Shown here in pieces: positions 8,249 to 17,037 of a DNA stretch of 64,000 bases (positions are counted from its first letter, which is position 1; each line of letters starts with the position of its first letter). The DNA is taken from positions 62,001 through 126,000 of the forward strand of contig NZ_JARZAJ010000011.1 in assembly GCF_029892105.1 (NCBI RefSeq), in the 5' to 3' direction. Source of the DNA: Kitasatospora sp. GP82 (GTDB lineage: Bacteria > Actinomycetota > Actinomycetes > Streptomycetales > Streptomycetaceae). The position numbers were made by a program, and so were the translations under genes. The notes under the pieces are model-generated. The model searched no databases. It worked only from the letters and a program-made list of their open reading frames with translations, and had not been told where the DNA came from.

Positions 8249-9409
8249 ATGTCCGTGTTCATCGAATCCCCTGAACGCCGGACCCTGCGCCGCGCCGTCG
8301 CCGACCTCGGCCGCCGCTACGGCGCCGCGTACTTCCAGGCCAAGGCCCGCGCGGGGCTGCCCACCGAGGAACTCTGGTCCGAGGCGGGCAAACTCGGCTA
8401 CCTCGGCGTCAACCTCCCGACCGAGTACGGCGGTGGAGGCGCCGGCATCAGCGAACTCGCCATCGTCCTGGAGGAACTCGGCGCCGCCGGAAGCCCGTTG
8501 CTGATGCTCGTCGTCTCTCCCGCCATCTGCGGAACCGTGATCGCCCGCTTCGGCACCGAGCAGCAGAAGCAGCGGTGGCTCCCCGGACTGGCCGACGGCA
8601 CCCGCAGGATGGCCTTCGGCATCACCGAACCCGACGCCGGATCCAACTCCCACCGCATCGCCACCATCGCCCGCCGTGACGGCGACGACTGGCTGCTCTC
8701 CGGCCGCAAGGTCTTCGTCTCCGGCATCGACCACTCCGATGCCGTCCTCTTCGTCGGCCGCACCGAGGACGCCGCCACCGGTAAGCTCAAGCCGGCCCTC
8801 TTCGTCGTCCCCCGCGACACCCCCGGCTTCGAATACCGGCCCATCCCGATGGAACTCGTCACCGCAGAACGGCAGTTCCAGGTCTTCCTGGACGAGGTCC
8901 GGCTGCCCGCGGACTCCCTGGTCGGAGACGAGAACGCCGGTCTGCTGCAACTCTTCGCCGGGCTCAACCCCGAGCGCATCATGACCGCCGCCTTCACCCT
9001 CGGGCTCGCCCGCCAGGCCCTCGACTCCGCCGTGGAGTACGCCAGGACACGCACCGTCTGGGACACCCCCATCGGCGCCCACCAGGGCATCTCCCACCCG
9101 CTCGCCCAGTGCACCATCGAGGTCGAACTGGCCCGGCTGATGATGCAGAAGGCCGCGCACCTCTACGACTGCGGCGACGACGCGGCGGCGGGCGAGGCCG
9201 CCAACATGGCCAAGTACGCCGCGGGCGAGGCCGCCTGCCGCGCCGTCGACCAGGCCGTGCAGACCCTCGGCGGCAACGGGCTCACCCAGGAGTACGGTCT
9301 CGCCGCACTGATCGCCGCCACCAGGGTCGCCCGAGTGGCACCGGTCAGCCGGGAGATGGTGCTCAACTATGTGGCCCAGCACACTCTGGGCCTGCCCAAG
9401 TCGTACTGA
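8249..9409 (+). CDS. Acyl-CoA dehydrogenase
   Basis: A 386-residue FAD enzyme of the acyl-CoA dehydrogenase family, which introduces a 2,3 double bond into an acyl-CoA. N-terminal helical domain, then the flavin-contacting beta domain with AFGITEPDAGSNS near residue 117, then the C-terminal helical domain with GGNGLTQEYGL near 350. Length is standard. The gene follows the carboxylase alpha gene by 57 bp, with GGAGAGGACC just before the ATG. In leucine/isovalerate and citronellol catabolism, dehydrogenase product is the carboxylase substrate, which fits this order. Specific acyl group not determinable. Confidence 0.92.
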   Translation: MSVFIESPERRTLRRAVADLGRRYGAAYFQAKARAGLPTEELWSEAGKLGYLGVNLPTEYGGGGAGISELAIVLEELGAAGSPLLMLVVSPAICGTVIARFGTEQQKQRWLPGLADGTRRMAFGITEPDAGSNSHRIATIARRDGDDWLLSGRKVFVSGIDHSDAVLFVGRTEDAATGKLKPALFVVPRDTPGFEYRPIPMELVTAERQFQVFLDEVRLPADSLVGDENAGLLQLFAGLNPERIMTAAFTLGLARQALDSAVEYARTRTVWDTPIGAHQGISHPLAQCTIEVELARLMMQKAAHLYDCGDDAAAGEAANMAKYAAGEAACRAVDQAVQTLGGNGLTQEYGLAALIAATRVARVAPVSREMVLNYVAQHTLGLPKSY

Positions 9410-9523
9410 ACCGGTACCGACCGCACCGGTGTGACGCGAGGTTCGTGTTCGCGCTCTGTCCTCACGGCGCGACTCGGGTCACCCTGGGAGGACTCGTACC
9501 ACCCAGCCGACCCGGAGGCATGC

Positions 9524-11104
9524 ATGGTGTTCCGCAGCGACCACCCCGAGATCGAGCCCCTCGACCTGCCGATCCACGAAGCGGTGCTGGCCGGTGCGGG
9601 CCGGCACCCCGACGTGCCGGCCCTCGTCGACGGCATCACCGGAGCGTCCGTCAGCTACGCCCAACTGGACTCGGCCAGCAGGCGGATCGCGGCCGGTCTG
9701 GCCGAGGCGGGCGTCCGCAAGGGCGAGGTGGTAGCGCTGTACAGCCCCAACAGCATCGCCTTCCCGGCCGCCTTCTACGGTGCCACCCGGGCCGGGGCCA
9801 CCGTCACCACCGTCAGCTCCCTGGCCACCGCCGGGGAGCTGGCCGGGCAGCTGCGCGACAGCCATGCCCGCTGGATCATCACCGTCTCGCACTTCCTGGC
9901 GACCGCCAGGCAGGCGGCCGACGTCCTCGCCGCGGAGGGGGATCCGATCCAGGAGATCTTCCTCTGCGACCAGGCCGAGGGCCATCGCTCGCTCGGCGAT
10001 CTCCTCGCCTCGACCGCCCCCGAACCGCAGCCCCTGATCGAACCGGCCACCGATATCGCCGTGCTGCCCTACTCCAGCGGCACCACCGGACTGCCCAAGG
10101 GCGTGATGCTCAGCCACCGCAACATCGCCAGCAACCTGCTCCAGACCGACTCGGTACACCGGACGGCCGTCGGCGAACGCATCCTCGCCGTGCTGCCCTT
10201 CTTCCACATCTACGGGCTGACGGCCCTGTTGAACCAACCGCTGCGCAGCGGCTCCACCGTCGTCGTCCTGCCCCGCTTCGACCTGGAGCAGTTCCTGCGG
10301 ACCATCCAGGAGCAGCACATCGAGGGCGTGTTCGTCGCCCCGCCGATCGTCCTCGCGCTCGCCAAACACCCGCTGGTGGAGCAGTACGACCTCTCCTCCA
10401 TCCGCTACATCCTCAGCGCGGCGGCCCCGTTGGACGCCGAACTGGCCGACGCCTGTGCCCGCCGCCTCGGCCTGCCCCGCATCCACCAGGGCTACGGGAT
10501 GACCGAACTCTCTCCCGTCACCCACGTGGTGCCGCTGGACGACCCGAACCCGCCGCGCGGTACGGTCGGCAAACTGGTCGCCTCCACCGAGCTGCGGGTG
10601 GTCTCCCTGGACGGCTCCGGAAAGGAACTCGGCGTCGGCGAGCAGGGTGAGCTGCTCTTCCACGGACCTCAGGTGATGCAGGGCTACTTCGCCAGGCCGT
10701 CCGAGACCGACGCCATCCTGGACGAGGAGGGCTGGCTGCACACCGGTGACATCGGCTACGTGGACGAAAACGGCTACCTCTTCGTGGTCGACCGGGTCAA
10801 GGAGCTGATCAAGTACAACGGTTACCAGGTCGCCCCGGCCGAGCTGGAGGCACTGCTGCTGACCCACCCGCAGATCGTGGACGCCGCGGTGATCGGCGTG
10901 ACCGGTCAGGACGGCGTCGAACGGCCGAAGGCGTACGTCGTCCGCGCACCGGGCAGTGCGCTGACCGAGCAGGAGGTCGTCGACTTCGTGGCCGGGCAGG
11001 TGGCGCCGTACAAGAAGGTCAGGGCGGTGGAGTTCCTCGATGCGGTGCCCAAGTCCGTGTCCGGGAAGATCCTCCGTCGTGAACTGCGCGACCGCGCCCG
11101 CTGA
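9524..11104 (+). CDS. AMP-binding acyl-CoA synthetase (4-coumarate:CoA ligase-like)
   Basis: A 526-residue ANL-superfamily ligase that forms an acyl-adenylate and then the CoA thioester. Motifs in order: YSSGTTGLPKGVMLSHRN (P-loop), YGMTELSPV, GWLHTGDIGYVDENGY, and the C-terminal catalytic lysine in PKSVSGKILRREL. The ATG at 9524 is preferred over upstream in-frame codons because CCGGAGG lies eight bases upstream and family similarity begins soon after. It likely supplies the CoA ester for the adjoining dehydrogenase and carboxylase. The 4-coumarate-ligase label is only a family likeness. Confidence 0.92.
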   Translation: MVFRSDHPEIEPLDLPIHEAVLAGAGRHPDVPALVDGITGASVSYAQLDSASRRIAAGLAEAGVRKGEVVALYSPNSIAFPAAFYGATRAGATVTTVSSLATAGELAGQLRDSHARWIITVSHFLATARQAADVLAAEGDPIQEIFLCDQAEGHRSLGDLLASTAPEPQPLIEPATDIAVLPYSSGTTGLPKGVMLSHRNIASNLLQTDSVHRTAVGERILAVLPFFHIYGLTALLNQPLRSGSTVVVLPRFDLEQFLRTIQEQHIEGVFVAPPIVLALAKHPLVEQYDLSSIRYILSAAAPLDAELADACARRLGLPRIHQGYGMTELSPVTHVVPLDDPNPPRGTVGKLVASTELRVVSLDGSGKELGVGEQGELLFHGPQVMQGYFARPSETDAILDEEGWLHTGDIGYVDENGYLFVVDRVKELIKYNGYQVAPAELEALLLTHPQIVDAAVIGVTGQDGVERPKAYVVRAPGSALTEQEVVDFVAGQVAPYKKVRAVEFLDAVPKSVSGKILRRELRDRAR

Positions 11105-11192
11105 TCCCCACCCGCTACCGGTCGCCGTCCGGACTCGGCGGATGATCTGAGAGGATCGGCCGCAACCGACGCACCGTCACCCGAAAGCAGCC

Positions 11193-11819
11193 ATGAACCT
11201 CCACGCCACCGCCCCCCGCGCCCCGCAGCAGAGCCGCAGCCGGGCGACCCGCCGCAAGCTGCTGGAAGCGGCCGTGGAGTGTCTGGCCGAGCTCGGGTGG
11301 AACGGGTCCACGGTCGCGGTGGTGGCCGAGCGGGCGGGTGTCACCAGGGGAGCGGCCCAGCACCACTTCCCGACCCGGGAGGACCTGTTCACCGCCGCGG
11401 TCGAACACGTCACCGCCGAGCGGCTGGCCGCCGTCCGGGCCCACACCGGCGAGCTGCCGCCCGCCGGAGAGGCCCGGACGGAGGCGGTGGTGGAGATGAT
11501 CGTCCGCCTCTACACCGGACCTCTCTTCCGCGCCGCCCTCCACCTCTGGGTCGCCGCTGCCACCGAGGAACCGCTGCGGGAGCGGATCATCGCACTGGAG
11601 AACCACGTCGGACGCGAGTCCCACCGCGCGGCAGTCGACTTCCTCGGGGTGGACGAGTCCACCCCGGGAGTCAGGGAGACCGTCCAGGCCACCCTCGACA
11701 TGGCCCGCGGCCTGGGCCTGGCCAACCTCCTCACCGACGACGGCCCGCGCCGCCGCGGTGTCATCCGGCAGTGGGCCCGCACCCTCGACGCCGTCCTCCC
11801 GGGCGCGCCCACCGCATAG
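11193..11819 (+). CDS. TetR-family transcriptional regulator
   Basis: A 208-residue TetR-type repressor. The N-terminal helix-turn-helix (about residues 18-65) includes RRKLLEAAVECLAELGW and the recognition region RGAAQHHFPTREDLF. The rest is a helical ligand/dimer domain with no named family signature. It is the last gene of the AtuA-carboxylase cluster, 88 bp after the CoA ligase, and is followed by a strong terminator hairpin. Repression of the cluster through the palindrome at 2847-2862, relieved by an acyl-CoA, is a reasonable inference. Confidence 0.9.
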   Translation: MNLHATAPRAPQQSRSRATRRKLLEAAVECLAELGWNGSTVAVVAERAGVTRGAAQHHFPTREDLFTAAVEHVTAERLAAVRAHTGELPPAGEARTEAVVEMIVRLYTGPLFRAALHLWVAAATEEPLRERIIALENHVGRESHRAAVDFLGVDESTPGVRETVQATLDMARGLGLANLLTDDGPRRRGVIRQWARTLDAVLPGAPTA

Positions 11820-11838
11820 GCGCTGTCCGGCCGACCTT

Positions 11839-11865
11839 CCCCGGACGGTGATGCACCGTCCGGGG
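11839..11865 (+). terminator. Transcription terminator hairpin of the AtuA-led cluster
   Basis: A perfect 12-bp GC-rich stem (CCCCGGACGGTG and its complement) with a 3-base loop lies 19 bp after the TetR stop. There is no T-tract, which is usual for actinomycete terminators. It ends the 2.9-11.8 kb gene cluster. Confidence 0.8.
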
Positions 11866-12170
11866 GCGCGGGGCCCTGCCCGCTCGGCGCGACCGGCGCT
11901 CCACCGGGGTGAGAAGTGCCCGCTCCCCGGGTCCGTCGACAGCGTATGGCCGAGGTCGCACCCGGGATCGGCCGCACGAGGCCGTCCGCGGACGTCCACG
12001 GCAACCACCCCGCCGAACACCCGGTACCACCCGTCCGGAGCAGCACTCCGACGGCCCGCAGCGCTCGTTGCTGCGAGGAGTCGCCGGGCGGCCTTGCGCC
12101 GTACAGTCTGGTGTGAGCCGGATTGCCCCGGCCCCGACCGGGAAGGTACCTGGCAGGTGGGTTCCTGATC
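11866..12170. other. Upstream region of the SpoIIE-type phosphatase gene
   Basis: About 300 bp without a convincing gene. It must contain the promoter of the phosphatase gene, but no clear -10/-35 pair is visible. An in-frame TTG at 12123 would add 16 residues to that protein and is considered less likely than ATG at 12171. Confidence 0.5.
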
Positions 12171-14645
12171 ATGCATGGATTCGAGCGGACCGCTCCCGAT
12201 GGTGCCGGCCAGGACGCTGAGGCGGCGGCCGGCGCCGACTCGGCGCGCCCGGAGGGCCACCGGGTGGTACCTCTCGCCAGCGCCCTGCTGGAGGGCGACG
12301 GCCGAATCCTGCACTGGAGCGTGGACGCAGAGAACCTCACCGGCTACGCGGCGGCCGAAGCCGTCGGCGCCTATGCCGCCAAGCTCCTCGTCCCCAAGTC
12401 CGAGCGGTCCGGGATCACCGCCATGTTCGACCGCATCATGGCCGGGACCGGCTGGTCGGGTCCTGTCCCGGTCCGCCACCGCGACGGCCACCTGATCGAG
12501 CTGGAGTTCCACACCTACCCGGTCACCGGCCCCGACGGGCGGCGGATGCTGCTGGCCACCGCCTCGGACCTGGAAGGGCTGCGCCGGGTGGAAGCGGACC
12601 TCGCCGTCCTGGACGGCTGCTTCACCCAGTCCCCGATCGGCATGGCGGTCTACGACACCGAGCTGCGCTTCGTCCGCCTCAACAGCGCGCTGGCACGGAT
12701 CAACGGGGTGTCGATCGCCGATCACATCGGCCGCCGGATCAGCAGCGTCCTGCCGGGCCTGAACAGCACCGAGATCGAAGCCGTGATGCGCGAGGTCCTC
12801 GCCACCGGACGCCCCGTCGTGGACGCCCGTTCGCACGGCCGCACCCCGGGTGACCCGCGCCGCGACCGGGCCTGGTCCGCCTCCTACTACCGCCTGGAGG
12901 ACTCCACCGGACAGGTCCTGGGCCTCAGCTCCTCGCTGATCGACGTCACCGAGCGCTTCCAGGCCGAGGCCCGCGCCGCCCGCGCCCAGGAGCGGCTCAC
13001 CCTGCTCGCCGAGGCCACCGCCCGGATCGGCACCACCCTCGATCTCCAGCGCACCGCCGAGGAACTCATCGAGGCGGTCGTCCCCCGGTTCGCCGACTTC
13101 GCCACCGTGGACCTGCTGGAGCCCGTCCTGCGCGGCGAGGAACCGGCCCCGATCGCCTCCGACCGAGGCGTCATCCTGCGCGCGGTGGCGGTCGGCGAGG
13201 CGTACGAGTCGGGCCTGGTCAACGCCTCCGATGCGGTGGGGGAGACCTCCCAGTACGCTGCCGACCGGACCTACACCGAGTGCCTGCGCAGCGGCCGGCC
13301 GCTGCTGCGCACCAATGTGGACGAGCAGATCCTCTCCGCGCTGGTCTCCGAACCGGAGCGGGTTGCGCCGGGTCTGGAGGCCGGCATCCACTCGTACCTG
13401 CTGGTGCCGATCATGGCCCGGGGCATGGTGCTCGGTGGTTCGGAGTTCGTCCGTACACGCAATCAGGAGTCGTTCACCGACGCCGACGTCGCTCTGGCCG
13501 AGGAACTCGTCGCACGGACCGCAATCGCGCTCGACAACGCCCGCCTCTACCGGCGTGAGCGCGAGACCGCGCTCACCCTGCAGCGCAGCCTGCTGCCGCA
13601 GGAGATCCACCGCACCCTCGGGCTGGAGATCGCCTACCGCTATCTGCCGAGCAGTCTGGTCAGCGAGGTGGGCGGTGACTGGTTCGACGTGGTGCCGCTC
13701 TCCTGCGGCCGGGTGGCGCTGGTGGTCGGCGATGTGATGGGCCACGGCATCCGCGCCGCCGCGACCATGGGTCAGTTGCGGACGGTGGCCCGCACCTTGG
13801 CGACCCTGGACATGCCGCCCGAGCAGGTGCTGACCCGGTTGGACGAGACCGCGATGGGCATCGGCGAAAGCCAGTTCGCGACCTGTATCTGCGCGGTGTA
13901 CGACCCGGTCGAGCGCACCTGCACGGTGGCCGCAGCCGGGCACCTTCCGCCGCTGCGGGTCTCGCCCGACGGGGTGGCCAGCCCGGTGGAGCTGCCGCCG
14001 GGGGTGCCGCTCGGCGTCGGCGGGGTGGCGTTCGAGAGCATGGAGTTCGCCCTGCCCGAGGGCGGGTTGGTCGCGCTCTACACCGACGGTCTGGTGGAAC
14101 GCCGGGGCCAGGACATCGACCAGGGCATCGGCCTGCTCTCGCGCACCCTCGCGGGGCGCAGCCGGACCCTGGAGGCGAGCTGTGACGCGGCCCTGTCCGC
14201 ACTGGTCACCGATGGGACCGACGACGACATCGCCATGATCATGGCCCGTGCGCTGCCCGTCCCCGCCGACCGGATCGCCACCCTGCCACTGGACGGGGAA
14301 GGGCCGCTGCCCAGCCGGGCCCGCCGCTTCACCCGGGCCACGCTGGAGAGCTGGGGCCTGTCCTCGCTCTCCGACTTCGCCGAGCTGATGGTCAGCGAGC
14401 TGGTCACCAACGCCCTGCTGCACGCGGAGTCACCCCGGCGCCTGAGGCTGTTCCGCGACCGCACGCTGACCGTCGAGGTCGCCGACTCGGGCGGCCCGCC
14501 ACCTCGGGTCCGAGCCTCGGCGGCGGAGGACGAGGGCGGCCGCGGTATGCACCTGGTGAGCGAACTCGCCCACCGCTGGGGCACCCGCCCGACCAAGGAC
14601 GGCAAGGTGGTCTGGGCGGAACTGGAACTCCCCCTCCGCCACTGA
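12171..14645 (+). CDS. PAS-GAF-SpoIIE phosphatase with C-terminal anti-sigma-type kinase domain
   Basis: An 824-residue, soluble multi-domain signalling protein. Two PAS-like domains occupy about residues 30-260 (second contains FTQSPIGMAVYDTELRFVRL), a GAF domain about 275-440, a PP2C-type SpoIIE/RsbU phosphatase about 455-690 with the metal-site GGDWFDV and VGDVMGHG, and a HATPase (RsbW-like) domain to the end with ELVTNALLHA and GGRGMHLV. Such proteins dephosphorylate and can rephosphorylate STAS anti-anti-sigma factors in response to a sensed signal. No sigma or STAS gene adjoins, so partners are unknown. Start ATG 12171 is uncertain by 16 codons. Confidence 0.9.
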   Translation: MHGFERTAPDGAGQDAEAAAGADSARPEGHRVVPLASALLEGDGRILHWSVDAENLTGYAAAEAVGAYAAKLLVPKSERSGITAMFDRIMAGTGWSGPVPVRHRDGHLIELEFHTYPVTGPDGRRMLLATASDLEGLRRVEADLAVLDGCFTQSPIGMAVYDTELRFVRLNSALARINGVSIADHIGRRISSVLPGLNSTEIEAVMREVLATGRPVVDARSHGRTPGDPRRDRAWSASYYRLEDSTGQVLGLSSSLIDVTERFQAEARAARAQERLTLLAEATARIGTTLDLQRTAEELIEAVVPRFADFATVDLLEPVLRGEEPAPIASDRGVILRAVAVGEAYESGLVNASDAVGETSQYAADRTYTECLRSGRPLLRTNVDEQILSALVSEPERVAPGLEAGIHSYLLVPIMARGMVLGGSEFVRTRNQESFTDADVALAEELVARTAIALDNARLYRRERETALTLQRSLLPQEIHRTLGLEIAYRYLPSSLVSEVGGDWFDVVPLSCGRVALVVGDVMGHGIRAAATMGQLRTVARTLATLDMPPEQVLTRLDETAMGIGESQFATCICAVYDPVERTCTVAAAGHLPPLRVSPDGVASPVELPPGVPLGVGGVAFESMEFALPEGGLVALYTDGLVERRGQDIDQGIGLLSRTLAGRSRTLEASCDAALSALVTDGTDDDIAMIMARALPVPADRIATLPLDGEGPLPSRARRFTRATLESWGLSSLSDFAELMVSELVTNALLHAESPRRLRLFRDRTLTVEVADSGGPPPRVRASAAEDEGGRGMHLVSELAHRWGTRPTKDGKVVWAELELPLRH

Positions 14646-14692
14646 CGGCAGCACGCGAGTCCTCTCCGGGCCACTCACCGTCGCGCCTGAGG

Positions 14693-16306
14693 TCAGGCCG
14701 CCAGCTCCGACCGCTCGGTCTTGCCGACCGGGCCGGTCGTGCCTGCCGCACCTGCCGGTCCGCTGGTTGCGTCGGCCGGTCCGTCGGCCGTCGCCGCGTC
14801 GCCGGGCCGAGAGCGCAGCAGGTACCAGGCGGCGCCGGCCGAGACCAGCAGCAGCCCGGCCGCGATGACCGCAGCAACGTTCATGCCGTGCACGAAGGCA
14901 TGTTCCGCGTGGGCGAGCAGAGGCCGGCCCACCTCCGCGGGAAGCGACCCGGCGGCCTCGACCGCGCCGCCTATCGACTCCTTGGCCCGCTCTGCCGCCG
15001 CGGCCCCGGTCCCGTCGGGCAGGTTCAGCGATCCCGCGTAGATGGCGGTGACCACCGACCCGACCAGGGCGATGCCCAGTGCGGTACCGAGCTCGTACGC
15101 CGTCTCGGAGACGGCCGAGGCGGCGCCGGCCCGGTCGGCGGGCGCGGCGCCGAGCACCAGGTCCGACGCCAGTGTGTAGACCACGCCCTCGGCGGTGCCG
15201 ACCGCGAGGAAGGCGACGCCGAGCAGCAGGTACGCGCTGTCCTGGTGGACCCAGCCGAGCAGACCGATCCCCGTACCCATCACCAGCAGACCGCCGACCA
15301 GGGTCGCGCGGGCACCTGCCCGGCGGGCCGTCCAGGCGGTCAGCAGGCCACCGACCACCGCACCGGCGAAGGCGGGCATCTCGGCGATCCCGGCCGCGAG
15401 CGGAGCGTAGCCGCGTACCAGCTGGAGGTACTGCGACATAAAGAAGATCACACCGGAGAGCCCGATCAGTGAGGTCAGCGAGCCGAGCACGGCCGCCGTG
15501 AAGCGCGGGTTGTGGAACAGCCGGACGTCCAGCATCGGCGTCGCCAGCCGCAGCTGCCGCCGGACGAAGGCGACCAGCGCCATCACGCCGACCACCAGGA
15601 CGACGGGGAGGTACCAGTGCTTCAATCCGTCGGCGGCCAGCTCCTTGATCGCGTACACGATGCCGATCACACCGGCCATCGACAGCAGCACGCTCGGCAT
15701 GTCCCAGCTGCCGGGTCTCGGGTCCCTGGACTCGGGCAGCAGCCAGGCGCCGAAGATCAGCAGCAGCACGAGTACGGGCAGGTTCAGCAGGAAGACCGAG
15801 CCCCACCAGAAGTGCTCCAGCAGGACCCCGCCCACCAGCGGGCCGAGCGCTGCGCCCGCGGTGGCTCCGGCGCCCCAGATGCCAATCGCGGTAGCCCGCT
15901 CGCGGGCGTCCGGGAAGAGGCTGCGGATCAGTGAGAGGGTGGACGGCATGATCGTCGCCCCGGCCACGCCGAGCAGGGCGCGGGCGATGATCAGCCAGCC
16001 GGGGCCGGGTGCGTACGCGGCGAGCAGCGATGCGAGCCCGAAGGCGGAGGAGCCGAGCAGCAGCAGCTTCTTGCGGCCGATCCGGTCGCTGAGCGCGCCC
16101 ATGCTGACCAGCAGACCGGCGAGCACGAAGGAGTAGCTGTCGCCGATCCAGAGCAGCTGGGTGCCGCTCGGGCTGAGGGTCTCGCTGATGGAGGGAATGG
16201 CGAGGGAGAGGACGGTGGCGTCGACGGCGACCAGGGTGACCGACAGGACCAGGACGGCCAGGCCGGCCCAGCGCTGCCGGGCTCTGGTGGTGAAGGTGGC
16301 GGTCAT
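14693..16306 (-). CDS. MFS drug-efflux transporter (DHA2, 14-helix type)
   Basis: A 537-residue permease with about 14 predicted membrane segments, typical of the DHA2/EmrB-QacA group that exports drugs and dyes by proton antiport. The loop 2-3 motif reads GALSDRIGRKKLLLLG, and motif-C-like GVAGATIMPSTLSLI lies in the fifth helix region. A hydrophilic C-terminal tail rich in Ala/Gly/Thr follows the last helix. The start ATG at 16306 overlaps the stop of the TetR gene by four bases, so the two are translationally coupled and the TetR protein probably represses this pump. Confidence 0.92.
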   Translation of the reverse strand: MTATFTTRARQRWAGLAVLVLSVTLVAVDATVLSLAIPSISETLSPSGTQLLWIGDSYSFVLAGLLVSMGALSDRIGRKKLLLLGSSAFGLASLLAAYAPGPGWLIIARALLGVAGATIMPSTLSLIRSLFPDARERATAIGIWGAGATAGAALGPLVGGVLLEHFWWGSVFLLNLPVLVLLLIFGAWLLPESRDPRPGSWDMPSVLLSMAGVIGIVYAIKELAADGLKHWYLPVVLVVGVMALVAFVRRQLRLATPMLDVRLFHNPRFTAAVLGSLTSLIGLSGVIFFMSQYLQLVRGYAPLAAGIAEMPAFAGAVVGGLLTAWTARRAGARATLVGGLLVMGTGIGLLGWVHQDSAYLLLGVAFLAVGTAEGVVYTLASDLVLGAAPADRAGAASAVSETAYELGTALGIALVGSVVTAIYAGSLNLPDGTGAAAAERAKESIGGAVEAAGSLPAEVGRPLLAHAEHAFVHGMNVAAVIAAGLLLVSAGAAWYLLRSRPGDAATADGPADATSGPAGAAGTTGPVGKTERSELAA

Positions 16307-16857
16307 GATCGGTCAGGTCTCCTGAGTGCGCCGCCGAGGAAGAGTTCGGCGAGCGAGTAGGCACTGTCACGAGGGGCGAGCCGGCCGTCCTGGACGGCCC
16401 AGCCGACGCCTGCGACGAGGTCGAAGAACGCCTCGCTGAGCCAGCCGGCCGAGAGCTCGATCCGGAAGACGCCCTCCTGCTGGCCGCGCAGGAACAGTGC
16501 GCGCACCCGGGCGTCCTGGAGCTCCCAGAGTTCGTTGATCCCGGGGTCGTCGTACAGCTGGCTCTCGCCCGCGAGGAAGGCGCACAGCGCGGCGTCGGGG
16601 ACGATCGCGTCCACCAGGCGGCGCAGCGCGGACTGTGCATCGCCGGATTCGATCTCCGCCGTGTCGAGGGCGGTCGCGAACTTGCGCAGGCCGAGAGCGC
16701 CGACCTCGCGGATCAGGGCTTCGCGGCCCGGGAAGATCCGGTGCAGCGTGGCTCTGCTGATTCCGGCGGCGCGGGCGATCTCGTCGAGATGCGCGGTCGG
16801 CCGCCGGGACAGCACGCCGACGGCTGCCTCGAGGACGGAGTCACGGTCAGTAGCCAT
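16303..16857 (-). CDS. TetR-family regulator of the MFS efflux gene
   Basis: A 184-residue TetR protein: N-terminal helix-turn-helix with EIARAAGISRATLHRIFPGREAL (about residues 25-47 in two adjacent helices) and a helical C-terminal ligand domain. Four bases overlap with the efflux gene downstream, and an inverted repeat 20 bp upstream of its ATG (16877-16894) is the likely operator. By analogy with many TetR-MFS pairs, the exported compound would be the inducer. Identity of the compound is not shown. Confidence 0.9.
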   Translation of the reverse strand: MATDRDSVLEAAVGVLSRRPTAHLDEIARAAGISRATLHRIFPGREALIREVGALGLRKFATALDTAEIESGDAQSALRRLVDAIVPDAALCAFLAGESQLYDDPGINELWELQDARVRALFLRGQQEGVFRIELSAGWLSEAFFDLVAGVGWAVQDGRLAPRDSAYSLAELFLGGALRRPDRS

Positions 16858-16876
16858 GCTTCGAGTCTACTTCAAA

Positions 16877-16894
16877 TGAGACATTGATGTCTCA
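16877..16894. promoter_or_regulatory. Candidate TetR operator (TGAGACAT inverted repeat)
   Basis: TGAGACAT and ATGTCTCA form a perfect inverted repeat with a two-base spacer, 20 bp upstream of the TetR ATG. A related half-site TCTCATTCGAGAC follows at about 16910. The position fits autoregulation and control of the efflux pair. Confidence 0.6.
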
Positions 16895-16945
16895 ATGTTT
16901 TCCCGTGGATCTCATTCGAGACAGGCTTCGGGGGTTCTGGGGCAG

Positions 16946-16983
16946 CAAAAAGCCGGGGACGACATCGTGATGTCGTCCCCGGC
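16946..16983 (-). terminator. Rho-independent terminator of sepF
   Basis: Reading on the minus strand, a perfect 13-15-bp GC-rich stem (GCCGGGGACGACATC and complement, 16952-16983) is followed directly by five T residues (16947-16951). It lies 54 bp downstream of the sepF stop, a classical intrinsic terminator. Confidence 0.9.
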
Positions 16984-17037
16984 CGAAGACAGCCCGGTCG
17001 GGTGGGCCGGCCCGGTGGGGTCGGCCCGGGCCCGGGC

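Noticed and set aside
6251..9382. Minus-strand open frame of over 1000 codons opposite the carboxylase alpha and dehydrogenase genes
   Set aside because: A mirror frame caused by GC-rich third positions; repetitive Gly/Asp/Val composition, no domain, and the opposite strand has clear enzymes.
11115..14423. Minus-strand open frame of about 1100 codons opposite TetR and the SpoIIE-type gene
   Set aside because: Same mirror effect; no domain or ribosome site, low-complexity composition.
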